From Streptomyces huiliensis (lineage in GTDB: Bacteria > Actinomycetota > Actinomycetes > Streptomycetales > Streptomycetaceae), in assembly GCF_020037025.1 (NCBI RefSeq), contig NZ_JAIQLH010000037.1, positions 1 to 64,000 on the forward strand: a stretch of 64,000 bases of DNA, read 5' to 3'. Position numbers and translations under genes: made by a program. Below are positions 26,612 through 35,169 of this stretch, piece by piece. The notes below the pieces were generated by a model. The model was not told the DNA's origin, ran no database searches, and saw only the letters and a program-made list of their open reading frames with translations. Within the stretch, counting starts at the first letter, position 1. The number at the start of each line of letters is the position of its first letter.

Positions 26612-27723
26612 GCACTGAGAAGCGCACCGACGCGCCCGCGCCCGCGACCGCCGCCGCCACCCGGGCCCCCGCCACCCGCATCCTCGTCACCGGCGGGGCC
26701 GGCTTCATCGGCTCCCACTACGTCCGCACCCTGCTGTCCAAGGACGGGAGCGGGGACGGGAACGGCGACGGGAGCGGGAACGGGGCCGGGCAGGACCGTC
26801 CGTACGTCACCGTCCTCGACAAGCTCACCTACGCCGGCGTCCCCGCCAACCTCGACCCCGTCCGCCACTCCGACCGCTTCCGTTTCGTCCACGGCGACAT
26901 CTGCGACGTCGAACTGGTCGACCGGCTGGCCGCCGAGCACGACCAGATCGTCCACTTCGCCGCCGAGTCGCACGTCGACCGCTCCGTACGGGAGGCGGAC
27001 GCCTTCGTCCGCACCAACGTGCTGGGCACCCAGCGGCTCCTCGACGCGGCCCTGCACAACGGTGTCAGCGTCTTCGTGCACATCTCCACCGACGAGGTCT
27101 ACGGCTCCATCGACCACGGCTCCTGGACCGAGGAGTCGCCGCTCGCCCCCAACTCGCCCTATGCGGCGGCCAAGGCGTCCAGCGACCTGTTCGCCCTCGC
27201 CTGCCACCACACCCACGGCCTCGACGTCCGCGTCACCCGCTGCTCCAACAACTACGGCCACCACCACTTCCCCGAGAAGCTGATACCGCTGTTCGTCACC
27301 AACCTGATGGACGGCCTGGAGGTGCCGCTCTACGGGGACGGGGGCAACATCCGCGACTGGCTGCACATCGACGACCACATCCGCGGCATCGAACTCGTCC
27401 GCACCGGCGGCCGGGCCGGCGAGGTCTATCACATCGGCGGCGGCGCGGAGTTGAGCAACCGCGAGCTCACCGGGATGCTGGTGGAGGCGGTCGGCGCCGA
27501 CCCGAGGCTCGTCCGGCACGTCGAGGACCGCAAGGGCCACGACCGCCGCTACTCCCTCGACTGGAGCAAGATCCGCGACGAGCTCGGCTACCGGCCGGTC
27601 CGCCGCTTCGAGGAGGCGCTGGCCGAGACGGTCGCCTGGTACCGGGACAACCGCGCCTGGTGGGAGCCGCTCAAGCAGCGCGCGGCCCTGCTCCCGCCCC
27701 CGCCCGGGGACGGGCCCGCGTGA
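26608..27723 (+). CDS. rmlB: dTDP-glucose 4,6-dehydratase
   Basis: 371 residues. An N-terminal Ala/Thr/Pro leader precedes the NAD-binding TGGAGFIGSHYVRTL. Also present are HFAAESHVDRSV, the catalytic HISTDEVYGS, SPYAAAKASSD (Tyr-Lys), and NNYGHHHFPEKLIPL. It converts dTDP-glucose to the 4-keto-6-deoxy sugar. A Gly/Asp/Asn-rich insertion (GSGDGNGDGSGNGAG, residues about 47-61) sits in a surface loop after the first helix, encoded by an expanded short repeat. The ATG overlaps the rmlA stop and the rmlB stop overlaps the rmlD start, so three genes are coupled. Confidence 0.94.
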   Translation: MSTEKRTDAPAPATAAATRAPATRILVTGGAGFIGSHYVRTLLSKDGSGDGNGDGSGNGAGQDRPYVTVLDKLTYAGVPANLDPVRHSDRFRFVHGDICDVELVDRLAAEHDQIVHFAAESHVDRSVREADAFVRTNVLGTQRLLDAALHNGVSVFVHISTDEVYGSIDHGSWTEESPLAPNSPYAAAKASSDLFALACHHTHGLDVRVTRCSNNYGHHHFPEKLIPLFVTNLMDGLEVPLYGDGGNIRDWLHIDDHIRGIELVRTGGRAGEVYHIGGGAELSNRELTGMLVEAVGADPRLVRHVEDRKGHDRRYSLDWSKIRDELGYRPVRRFEEALAETVAWYRDNRAWWEPLKQRAALLPPPPGDGPA

Positions 27724-28625
27724 CCCGGCCCTGGCTGGTCACCGGCGCGGGCGGCATGCTGGCGCGCGACCTGCTCGCCGTGCTGGCCGCCGCCCGCGTC
27801 CCGGCGGTCGCGCTCCGCCGGGCGGACCTGGACGTCACCGACGGGCCGGCCGTGCGCGCCGCGGTGCGCACGCACCGGCCCGCCACCGTCGTCAACTGCG
27901 CCGCCTGGACGGCCGTCGACGCCGCCGAGGAGCACCCCGCCGCGGCCTTCCTGCACAACGCGGAGGGCCCCCGCCTGCTGGCCGAGGCGTGCGCCGCGGC
28001 GGGCGCCCGCCTCCTCCAGCCGTCCACCGACTACGTCTTCCCGGGCGACGGCCGGACCCCGTACGCGGAGGACGACCTCACGGGTCCCCGTACCGTGTAC
28101 GGCCGTTCGAAGCTCGCCGGGGAGCGGGCGGTGCTGGCGGCGCTGCCCGGCCACGGGTACGTCGTCCGTACGGCCTGGCTGTACGGGGCCCACGGGCGCA
28201 GCTTCGTCCGCACGATGGCGGGCCTGGAGCGGGAGCGCGAGACCGTCGACGTCGTCGACGACCAGTACGGCCAGCCGACCTGGACCGCCGACCTGGCCGG
28301 ACTCCTCGTCCGGCTGGGCCGGGCCGCCGAGCGGGGCACCGCCCCGCCCGGTGTCTACCACGGCACGAGCGCCGGCGCGACGAGCTGGTACGGCCTGGCC
28401 CGCGAGACGTTCCGGCTGCTGGGCGCCGACCCGGACCGGGTGCGTCCGGTCTCCTCCGCCGCCCTCGACCGGCCCGCGCCCCGGCCCGCGTACAGCGTGC
28501 TCGGGCACGACGGCTGGCGGCGGGCGGGGATCCGACCGATCGGCGACTGGCGGGAGCGGCTGGCGGTGGCCGTCCCGGCGCTTTTGCGGGCCGAACGGGT
28601 CCTGGTGCGCCCGAGTTCCGATTGA
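27720..28625 (+). CDS. rmlD: dTDP-4-dehydrorhamnose reductase
   Basis: 301 residues, an extended SDR of the RmlD family: VTGAGGMLARDLL, VVNCAAWTAVDAAEEHP, STDYVFPGDGRTPYAEDD, TVYGRSKLAGE (Tyr-Lys) and RTAWLYGAHGRSFV. It reduces the 4-keto group after RmlC to give dTDP-L-rhamnose. GTG 27720 overlaps the rmlB stop (GTGA). It completes the four-gene rhamnose set, so the cluster does not need the chromosomal rhamnose genes. Confidence 0.93.
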   Translation: MTRPWLVTGAGGMLARDLLAVLAAARVPAVALRRADLDVTDGPAVRAAVRTHRPATVVNCAAWTAVDAAEEHPAAAFLHNAEGPRLLAEACAAAGARLLQPSTDYVFPGDGRTPYAEDDLTGPRTVYGRSKLAGERAVLAALPGHGYVVRTAWLYGAHGRSFVRTMAGLERERETVDVVDDQYGQPTWTADLAGLLVRLGRAAERGTAPPGVYHGTSAGATSWYGLARETFRLLGADPDRVRPVSSAALDRPAPRPAYSVLGHDGWRRAGIRPIGDWRERLAVAVPALLRAERVLVRPSSD

Positions 28626-28653
28626 CCCCTCTTCTAGCCGCGGCTCCTACGGT
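28622..28653 (+). promoter_or_regulatory. Possible promoter upstream of the second methyltransferase
   Basis: TTGACC at 28622 and CCTACGGT at 28646 resemble -35 and -10 elements 18-20 bp apart, in the 135-bp gap between rmlD and the methyltransferase gene. Confidence 0.3.
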
Positions 28654-28760
28654 CGCGGCACACGCTGGATCCGCCCGCACCGGTCGCGGTCGTCCGGATC
28701 CGCCCGTCCCACCCCGACCCCGTCCCACCCCGTCCCACCGCAGGAGAAGGTAACCGCCCT

Positions 28761-29957
28761 ATGACCCAGGCCAGCCTTGTCGAGCGCCTCACCCTGTGCG
28801 GCACAGCACCCGACTCCGAGATCTCCGCCCTGGCCAAGGAGGCGGGGCTGGCACGGCTCGTCGCCGTCCTGGTCGACGAGGTGCTGTTCCGCTGCGACGC
28901 GCCCGTGAACACCACGCCCGTCCACGTCGCGCTGGAGGTGCTGCACGGCGGGGAGGAGCACCGCACCGTCCTGTGGATGGCCGCCGGGGAGCCGGTCCGG
29001 GTCGTCGACGGCGACGTCGACCCCCCGACCATCCGCCGCCACCTGCGGATATCCCTCACCGACCTGGTCCGTCGGCTGTACGGGCCGCTGCGGCCGCAGC
29101 ACAGCGGCGACTTCACCGACGTCTTCCTCCCCAACCGGCCCGCCGACCTGAGCGAGCTGCGGGGCATCCTGGAGGCCACCCACCAGGCCGGCGGGACGCT
29201 GCTCAGCGGCTGCACGGCGGAGGGCCCGGGGCTGGGCCCGCTGTCCGTGAAGTACGGCTCGGACAAATGGGCGAGCTTCCACTGGTACACCCAGCACTAC
29301 GAGAAGCACTTCGCCGCCTACCGCGACCGCCCGGTGCGCGTCCTGGAGATCGGCATCGGTGGCTACGAGGGCGACCTGGGCGGCCCGTCCCTGAAGATGT
29401 GGAAGCGCTACTTCCACCGCGGCCTGGTCTACGGCCTGGACCTCTTCGACAAGTCCGCCCTGAACCAGGACCGCCTCACCGCCCTCACCGGCGACCAGGG
29501 CAACGCGGAGACCCTGCGCGAAGTGGCCGAGAAGTACGGCCCGTTCGACATCATCATCGACGACGGCAGCCACGAGAACGAGCACGTCCGCGTCTCCTTC
29601 GACGCCCTCTTCCCGTACGTCCGCCCCGGCGGCCTCTACGTCATCGAGGACCTCCAGACGGCGTACTGGCCGCGCTTCGGCGGCACGTCGGGCCCGGTGA
29701 CCGGCCCCGACACGTCCGTCGGGCTGCTCAAGCGGCTCCAGGACGACCTGCACTACCGGGAGTTCGACCCCAAGCCGGGCGAGCCGACGCTCACCCAGAG
29801 CGAGGTCATCGGCGTGCACACCTACCACAACATCGCGTTCATCGAGAAGGGCGTCAACGGGGAGACCAGCATCCCCGCCTGGATGGACGACGAGGCGTGG
29901 AAGGCGCTCGGCGCGATCACGCCGGAAGAGGGCCGCGCGAAGGGCGACGCCCGATGA
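28761..29957 (+). CDS. Sugar O-methyltransferase (MycE/ElmMI-like) no. 2
   Basis: 398 residues, a paralogue of the protein at 18958-20148 with the same two-part layout: an N-terminal helical domain, then VKYGSDKWASFHWYTQHYEKHF, VLEIGIGGYEGD, YGLDLFDKSA, FDIIIDDGSHENEHV and GGLYVIEDLQTAYWP. The family is SAM- and Mg2+-dependent and methylates deoxysugar hydroxyls of glycosylated polyketides. Two copies suggest methylation at two positions of the rhamnose; which one each modifies cannot be told. ATG 28761 follows AGGAGAAGG, and the stop overlaps the Rieske oxygenase start. Confidence 0.88.
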   Translation: MTQASLVERLTLCGTAPDSEISALAKEAGLARLVAVLVDEVLFRCDAPVNTTPVHVALEVLHGGEEHRTVLWMAAGEPVRVVDGDVDPPTIRRHLRISLTDLVRRLYGPLRPQHSGDFTDVFLPNRPADLSELRGILEATHQAGGTLLSGCTAEGPGLGPLSVKYGSDKWASFHWYTQHYEKHFAAYRDRPVRVLEIGIGGYEGDLGGPSLKMWKRYFHRGLVYGLDLFDKSALNQDRLTALTGDQGNAETLREVAEKYGPFDIIIDDGSHENEHVRVSFDALFPYVRPGGLYVIEDLQTAYWPRFGGTSGPVTGPDTSVGLLKRLQDDLHYREFDPKPGEPTLTQSEVIGVHTYHNIAFIEKGVNGETSIPAWMDDEAWKALGAITPEEGRAKGDAR

Positions 29958-31075
29958 CGACGGCGACCGTTCCCGAGCTCCTGGACGAACTGCGGGCGTA
30001 CCTCTCCCCGACGCCGCCGCAGCTCAGCCTCCCGCCGGCCCTGTTCGCCTCGCCCGAGGTGTACGAGCTGGAGCGCGAGCGGATCTTCCACCGCGGCTGG
30101 GTGCTGGTCTGCCACGCCGACCAGCTCGCCGAGCCCGGCGACTACCTCTCCCTGGACATCGCGGGCGAGCCCGTCGTCGTCACCCGGGGCCGTGACGGCG
30201 CGCTGAACGCCATGTCGCCGGTCTGCCGGCACCGCATGATGCCCCTGGTCGGCGAGGGCGCCGGCAACACCGCCGACTTCACCTGCCCCTACCACCTCTG
30301 GCGGTACGGGCTCGACGGCAAGCTGATCGCGGCCACGCACATGCGCGGCAACACGGAGTTCGACCCGGCGACGTGCCGGCTGCCGGGTTTCGCGGTCGAG
30401 GTGTGGCACGGCTTCGTCTTCGTCAGCCTGGCCGGGAACCCGTCCCCGCTGGCGCCGGAACTCTCCGTCGTCGAGCGGGAGATGGCAAATTACCAGTTGG
30501 ACGACATGGTCCTGGTGTCGAGCTGGACCGAGGACTGGGCGTGCAACTGGAAGGTGGCCGTCGAGAACGGCCACGAGAACTACCACGCCATCGGCTTCCA
30601 CCCCGACACCGTGCGTCCGCTGATGACCGGCGGCATCGACATGGACGTGCACTACGACTCGCCGGTGGTGTGCCGGCTGCTGAGCCCGGCCGGTCAGCCG
30701 GTCGAGCCGGCGGTGCTGCCGCTCACCGAGGACGAGTGCAAGGTGCTGTACAGCTTCCGGGTCTTCCCCGGCGGCAGCGTGGCCACCTTCGGCGAGACGA
30801 TCGCCTGGCTCACCTTCGTCCCGGTCGCCGCCGACCGGACGATCGTGCGCGGCGGCTCGCTGATGCCGCGGCGGCTGGTGGAGCAGGTGGGGCTGGAGAA
30901 CATCCGGCCGGGTCTTGAGGGGTTCACGGCCCGGGTGAACACCGAGGACCGCGAGGGCCTGGAGGCGGTGCAGCGCGCGGTGACGTCGCGGTACACGCGG
31001 CGGGGACATCTGAGCCCGAAGGAGCAGGGAGTGCTGGCGTTCTACCGCTCGCTGGCGCACGCGCTGCTGGGCTGA
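29954..31075 (+). CDS. Rieske non-haem iron oxygenase
   Basis: 373 residues. The Rieske [2Fe-2S] ligands are Cys91/His93 in SPVCRHRM and Cys111/His114 in CPYHLWRYG. The catalytic domain carries the mononuclear iron motif NGHENYHAIGFHPD (two His; a later Asp is expected). This is the alpha subunit type of ring-hydroxylating oxygenases; no beta subunit, ferredoxin or reductase is encoded next to it. It is coupled to the methyltransferase (ATGA overlap), so it probably acts late on the glycosylated or aromatic product. Rieske oxygenases are uncommon in type II polyketide clusters. It ends before a strong terminator. Confidence 0.92.
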   Translation: MTTATVPELLDELRAYLSPTPPQLSLPPALFASPEVYELERERIFHRGWVLVCHADQLAEPGDYLSLDIAGEPVVVTRGRDGALNAMSPVCRHRMMPLVGEGAGNTADFTCPYHLWRYGLDGKLIAATHMRGNTEFDPATCRLPGFAVEVWHGFVFVSLAGNPSPLAPELSVVEREMANYQLDDMVLVSSWTEDWACNWKVAVENGHENYHAIGFHPDTVRPLMTGGIDMDVHYDSPVVCRLLSPAGQPVEPAVLPLTEDECKVLYSFRVFPGGSVATFGETIAWLTFVPVAADRTIVRGGSLMPRRLVEQVGLENIRPGLEGFTARVNTEDREGLEAVQRAVTSRYTRRGHLSPKEQGVLAFYRSLAHALLG

Positions 31076-31107
31076 TTCTCCCGCTGATTCTCTCGCTGAT
31101 TCTCCCG
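31072..31107. repeat. Three tandem 12-13 bp copies at the Rieske gene end
   Basis: GCTGATTCTCYCG occurs three times in tandem, starting in the stop codon region of the Rieske oxygenase. It looks like slippage expansion; no function is suggested. Confidence 0.6.
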
Positions 31108-31113
31108 TACACG

Positions 31114-31158
31114 CCGAAGCCTCCCGCCCCGGAAACCCGGGGACGGGAGGCTTCTTCG
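31114..31158. terminator. Bidirectional hairpin terminator
   Basis: A long stem (CCGAAGCCTCCCG pairing with CGGGAGGCTTC-TT-CGG, extended by CCCCGG/CCGGGG) with an AAA loop, between the convergent Rieske and MFS genes. Confidence 0.85.
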
Positions 31159-31167
31159 GCCTGTGGC

Positions 31168-32628
31168 TTACCAGGACTTGGGCGCGGACTTCTTCGGCAG
31201 CATGAAGCTGACGACGAAGCAGACGGCGACGAAGCCGAGGCTGGCCCACATGGTGGTGATGAAACCGGGGGCGAAGCCGTGGGCGCGCCCGTCGGCGTGG
31301 GAGTCGCGGACGGCGAAGAAGATCGTGCCCATGACGGCGACACCGACCGAGGCGGCGATCTGGGCGACGGTGTTGAACAGGCCGGATCCGGAGCTGGCGT
31401 GCTCGCCGGGGATGTTCTCCAGGGTGAGCGCGGCGAGCGGCGCGACGGTGAGGCCGAGGCCGAGGCCGCCGACGGCGACGCCGGGCAGGAAGTCGAGCCA
31501 GGTCATGTCGGGGTCGGCCGACCGGGCGGTGAAGGTGAGCAGCAGGAAGCCGACGGCGAGCACGACGAGGCCGAGCTGCACGGTGGCGCGCCCGATCTTC
31601 GGCAGGAGGACGGCGGCACCGAGGCCGGCGCCGATGGTGGTGGCGATCGGCCAGGGCAGGATCGCGACGCCGGCGGCCATCGGGCTCATGTCCAGGCCGG
31701 CCTGGAGCATCTGCATGAAGGTGAGGAAGAAGCCCATGACCGGCAGGAAGAACAGGAACTGGAGCAGCAGCCCGCCGCCGACGGAGCGCAGCCGGAACAG
31801 CGACATCTCGATGAGCGGCGTCTTCCCGGAGCCGGAGAGCCCCTTCTCGTACCGGTAGAAGAGGAAGAGGACGACGACGCCGAGGCCGAGGCAGACGTAG
31901 GTCCATGCGGGCCAGGGCCGTTCCTCGCTCCCGGCGATCAGCGGGTACAGCACCAGCACGAGCCCGGCCCCGGAGATGAGCATGCCCATGGGGTCCAGCC
32001 TGGGCCGCTGCTCGGCACGCCCCTCGGGCAGCACCCGGGAGGCGACGACGAGCGCCACGACACCGATGGGAACGTTCAGCCAGAAGACCACCCGCCAGCT
32101 CTGCCCGAACAGGTCGGCTTCGAGCAGGGCGGCACCGAGAATGGGGCCGACGGCGGAGGCGAGCCCGTTCAGCGACGAGAACGCGGCCATCGCACCGCCG
32201 CGCTCCTGGGGCGCGTACATCAGCTGGATCTGCGACAGCACCTGCGGGACCATCGCCGCGGCGAAGACGCCCTGGACCACGCGGGTCGCCACCAGCAGCT
32301 CGGCGTTGGGCGCGGCGGCGCACAGCGCGGAGGCCAGGGTGAACCCGGCGACGCCGACGAGGAACACCCGCCGGTACCCGTACAGGTCACCGAGGCGCGC
32401 CCCGGTGATGATGCCGAGCGCGAACGCCAGCGTGTACCCGGCCAGCAGCCACTGCAACTGCGCGGAGGAGGCGTCCAGGTCCTCCCGGATGGAGGGGAGG
32501 GTGACGTTCAGGATGGTGGCGTCGAGCAGATCCATGAAGCTCGCGATGAGAATCACGACGAGCGCCACCGTCCGCGCCCGGCCGGACGCGGTGGTGGTGG
32601 CGGGTGGAGCAGACGTGTCGGTGGACAC
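31168..32628 (-). CDS. MFS drug exporter, DHA2 (14-TM) family
   Basis: 486 residues with about 14 hydrophobic segments. Motifs are LDATILNVTLPSIREDL (motif D1 of DHA2 transporters), GARLGDLYGYRRVF (motif A) and RVVQGVFAAAMVPQVLSQI (motif B/C region). It is a proton-driven drug efflux pump in the cytoplasmic membrane, most likely exporting the cluster's product and giving self-resistance. GTG 32628 follows GGAGGTT. It is divergent from a MarR-family gene, with an operator-like palindrome between, the usual arrangement of a repressed efflux gene. Confidence 0.93.
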   Translation of the reverse strand: MSTDTSAPPATTTASGRARTVALVVILIASFMDLLDATILNVTLPSIREDLDASSAQLQWLLAGYTLAFALGIITGARLGDLYGYRRVFLVGVAGFTLASALCAAAPNAELLVATRVVQGVFAAAMVPQVLSQIQLMYAPQERGGAMAAFSSLNGLASAVGPILGAALLEADLFGQSWRVVFWLNVPIGVVALVVASRVLPEGRAEQRPRLDPMGMLISGAGLVLVLYPLIAGSEERPWPAWTYVCLGLGVVVLFLFYRYEKGLSGSGKTPLIEMSLFRLRSVGGGLLLQFLFFLPVMGFFLTFMQMLQAGLDMSPMAAGVAILPWPIATTIGAGLGAAVLLPKIGRATVQLGLVVLAVGFLLLTFTARSADPDMTWLDFLPGVAVGGLGLGLTVAPLAALTLENIPGEHASSGSGLFNTVAQIAASVGVAVMGTIFFAVRDSHADGRAHGFAPGFITTMWASLGFVAVCFVVSFMLPKKSAPKSW

Positions 32629-32695
32629 CCGGAACCTCCAGTTCGTGTTCGTGGAGTAAGCGGTACGCGCGGTACGGCTAGAATAGCTGCATAAC

Positions 32696-32706
32696 TAAGT
32701 ATCTTA
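32696..32706. promoter_or_regulatory. Candidate MarR operator
   Basis: The palindrome TAAG-TAT-CTTA lies in an unusually AT-rich stretch between the divergent MFS and MarR genes, flanked by AGCT on both sides. MarR repressors bind such short palindromes and release on binding drug ligands. Confidence 0.55.
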
Positions 32707-32731
32707 ATTGCGAAGCTAAAGGGAGACGGCG

Positions 32732-33217
32732 ATGAGTGTCAAACCGACGGGTGGGGAAGCGGACGTCATGACGGACGCGCTCGCGGACCGCATCATGCTG
32801 GCCATGACCGACCTGGCCGGCGCCCTCGGCCGGCTCCACGACCAGATCGCCCAGCAGCTGAACATGGCCCCCACGGACCTGCTCTGCCTCCACACCCTCA
32901 ACCGCGAGGGCCCCACCACGGCCGGCACCCTCAGCACCCGCCTGGGCCGCACCACCGGCGCGGTCACCCACATGCTCGACCGCCTCGAAAAGGGCGGCTA
33001 CGTCCACCGCCGCCCCCACCCCGACGACCGCCGCCGCGTCATCGTCGAAGCGGCCCCCGAGGGTCTCCACCGCATCGCCGCCTACTACAAGGGCCTCGAC
33101 GCCCGCAGCCGCGCGCTGCTCTCGGGCTACTCGCCCGCGGAACTCGACGCCATCCTCCGCTTCCTGACGGCAAGCCGGGACGACGCGTCGGCGGAGTCGG
33201 AGGCGCTGAGGGAGTGA
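32732..33217 (+). CDS. MarR-family transcriptional regulator
   Basis: 161 residues. The winged helix-turn-helix is LHTLNREGPTTAGTLSTRLGRTTGAVTHMLDRLEKGGYVHR, and the wing PHPDDRRRVIVEAAPEG has the DxR motif of MarR proteins. It probably represses the divergent MFS exporter and itself until the polyketide or an intermediate binds. ATG 32732 has AAGGGAG upstream. It marks the likely right end of the polyketide cluster. Confidence 0.92.
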   Translation: MSVKPTGGEADVMTDALADRIMLAMTDLAGALGRLHDQIAQQLNMAPTDLLCLHTLNREGPTTAGTLSTRLGRTTGAVTHMLDRLEKGGYVHRRPHPDDRRRVIVEAAPEGLHRIAAYYKGLDARSRALLSGYSPAELDAILRFLTASRDDASAESEALRE

Positions 33218-33301
33218 GAACGATGCGGAACGCCCCCTCCGTTGACGTCGTGACGTCGGGTATCGGAAGGGGCGCCGGGTCCGTGCGTGAGCCCGCGGGG
33301 C

Positions 33302-33814
33302 TCAGCCCTCGGAGTGCCGTCGGCGGTGGTCCGGTGTCGGGGGCCGGCTGGTCTCGAGCCAGGATCGGGCCGGCTCGGCGGGTCGCGTGGTGTCCACGGC
33401 GAGGTGCAACCGGGTGCCGCCCTCGCGGCCGGCCGGGTAGCTGCGCTGCTCGGTGGAGTCGAAGCAGCGTCGGAGAACCTCCGCCACGCGGCGGGCGGTC
33501 TCCGGGGACGCGGCGACGATGCGGATGTCGGCGCGTCCCGGCGGGGGCGTGGGTTCCACCGGGGTGCGGGCGGCCGGCGTACGGGCCGTACCGGCGGATG
33601 CCGCGAGGTGGCCGGCGGCCGGAGGGCGGACGGTGTCGCGCACGAGGGCCCCGGCGGCCGACGGCCGGAAGCGGCCCAGGGCGGTACGGGCGGAGGACCG
33701 GGCGGGTGCCGCGCTGCCGCGAGGGCTCGCGACGCGTCCGGTGAGCCGGTCGGCCAGGACGGCCCCCGCGGCGAGCACCCCGAGGACGGCGGCCAGGACG
33801 AGGGCGAGCTCCAC
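33302..33814 (-). CDS. Membrane-anchored protein of unknown function
   Basis: About 170 residues. It has one N-terminal hydrophobic segment (LALVLAAVLGVLAAGAVLA), an Ala/Arg/Pro-rich linker, then a short folded stretch (ADIRIVAASPETARRVAEVLRRCFDSTEQRSYP) that resembles a small alpha/beta domain. I do not recognise the family. The GTG at 33814 has an ideal GGAGGT spacing; GTG 33823 overlaps the preceding gene's stop and is the alternative. Probably cotranscribed with the DUF5994 gene upstream. Confidence 0.6.
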   Translation of the reverse strand: MELALVLAAVLGVLAAGAVLADRLTGRVASPRGSAAPARSSARTALGRFRPSAAGALVRDTVRPPAAGHLAASAGTARTPAARTPVEPTPPPGRADIRIVAASPETARRVAEVLRRCFDSTEQRSYPAGREGGTRLHLAVDTTRPAEPARSWLETSRPPTPDHRRRHSEG

Positions 33815-33819
33815 GGCCC

Positions 33820-34365
33820 TCACCTCCCTCGGGCGGTGGCGGGACGCCCGGCCGGGGCGGGCGGTGCCCCGCCCTCCGACTCCCAGGACTCCTCACCGGC
33901 CCCGGGCCGGTCCACGTCGGCCGCCGCACGCTCGTCGTCCATCAGCTCGCCCGCTGTGAGCAGGCCCCCCGGGAGGGACGCGGCGGACAACAGCCGTCCG
34001 GCCGCGGCCGGACCGGTCTCCGGCGGGACGATCAGCAGGTCCCAGCGGCCCGCGGGGGAGAGGAGCAGCAGCTTGTACCGGTCGCGCCCGGCGGCGAACC
34101 GTCCGACGCGCACCGCGTGCGCGGCGACGGGCACCTCGCGGGGCAGGGCGGACCAGAAGGCCGGCTGCACCGTCACCCTGGCGATCCGCCCCCAGCGCCG
34201 CTCCAACCGTTCCAGCAGCGCGGGGAGTTCCCGGCCGAGGTCGCGCGAGCGGGGCCACCAGGCGCCGTCCAGCAGACAGGGGGCCGCCCCCGGTGTCAGG
34301 GAGAGACGGGCGGGCGGTGGGGGGACGTGCGGATCGGCGGTCGTGCGGCCAAGGGTCACGGTCAT
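33820..34365 (-). CDS. DUF5994-family protein no. 1
   Basis: About 181 residues. The conserved part is LLDGAWWPRSRDLGRELPALL, then WGRIARVTVQPAFW, RDRYKLLLLSP and LLIVPPETGP, shared with the divergent gene at 34672-35169. DUF5994 proteins are abundant in Streptomyces and uncharacterised; no catalytic motif is visible. ATG 34365 is preceded by AGGTCGG; an in-frame start at 34407 is longer. The C-terminal 30 residues are Glu/Gly/Pro-rich. Confidence 0.75.
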   Translation of the reverse strand: MTVTLGRTTADPHVPPPPARLSLTPGAAPCLLDGAWWPRSRDLGRELPALLERLERRWGRIARVTVQPAFWSALPREVPVAAHAVRVGRFAAGRDRYKLLLLSPAGRWDLLIVPPETGPAAAGRLLSAASLPGGLLTAGELMDDERAAADVDRPGAGEESWESEGGAPPAPAGRPATARGR

Positions 34366-34671
34366 GATGCCGACCTGTCCCCGGGCTCGTCTGCGACGGC
34401 CCGGCATGGTGACTCACCGGAAACGACACCCGCGTGGCGGCCGGTGTACGAAGTGCTCCCGGTGCTCTCAGCCTACTCCGGCCCCCGGAAGGCCGGGCCC
34501 GGAACGGCCGAGGAGCCGCAGGGCACGAACGTTCGGTGACCCTCCGTGCAGGCCGGCGGGTCACCCGCCTGGAGTAGGCTGGGATCATCGCGGACGCTTC
34601 GCCCCCCGCCGCCGAGCACGGCGGAACGGTGAACGGAGGAAGCCGAATCCGCAAGAGACGGGCTGAACACC
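34366..34671. promoter_or_regulatory. Divergent promoter region with inverted promoter-like element
   Basis: The element GGAGTAGGCTG occurs once facing each gene: at 34571-34581 on the plus strand, and as AGCCTACTCCG at about 34469-34480. TAGGCT could be the -10 box of each DUF5994 gene, which would mean the same promoter type in mirror image. No other gene is seen here. Confidence 0.45.
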
Positions 34672-35169
34672 ATGGCCGATTCCGACACGGCACGCACACC
34701 CGGTCTCCTGCCGGACGCGGCCCATCGCGCCGCGCGGCCCGGGACGGCGCTACTGCGGCTGGAGACCACCCGGACCCGCGAGGGAATCCTCGACGGTGCC
34801 TGGTGGCCGCGCTCCCGCGACATCGCCGCCGAACTGCCCGGGCTGGTCGCCGCCTTGACCGAGCACCTCGGCCCCATCACCCGCGTCGGCCTGGACGCGG
34901 CCGCCTGGGAAGAACTCCCCACCCGCCTGACCGTCGGCGACCGGGTGGTGCACCTCGACTCCTTCCCGGTCGGCGACGACACGGTCCTCATCACCCGAGG
35001 CGACAACGACCACTTCGCCCTCCTGGTGGTACCGCCCGACATGGGACCGGAGGCGGCACGGGCCGCCATGGCCAGAGCGGTACGGGCCGACAACACCGCC
35101 CAGGCCGAACAGATCCTCATCGACACCGGCACCACCGGCATCGACACCGGCACCACCGGCCGGAGCTGA
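34672..35169 (+). CDS. DUF5994-family protein no. 2
   Basis: 165 residues. The core ILDGAWWPRSRDIAAELPGLV, LGPITRVGLDAAAWEELP, VLITRGDNDHFALLVVPPDMGPEAA parallels the divergent paralogue at 33820-34365. The C-terminus ends in a repeated IDTGTTG unit encoded by two 21-bp copies, a feature that may vary between strains. The function is unknown. The ATG is preceded by GGAGG further upstream and by AACACC immediately. Confidence 0.8.
   Translation: MADSDTARTPGLLPDAAHRAARPGTALLRLETTRTREGILDGAWWPRSRDIAAELPGLVAALTEHLGPITRVGLDAAAWEELPTRLTVGDRVVHLDSFPVGDDTVLITRGDNDHFALLVVPPDMGPEAARAAMARAVRADNTAQAEQILIDTGTTGIDTGTTGRS
35119..35160. repeat. Two perfect 21-bp in-frame tandem copies
   Basis: Each copy begins ATCGACACCGG and ends CACCGGC. 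They encode the repeated IDTGTTG near the C-terminus of the DUF5994 protein. Confidence 0.85.
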
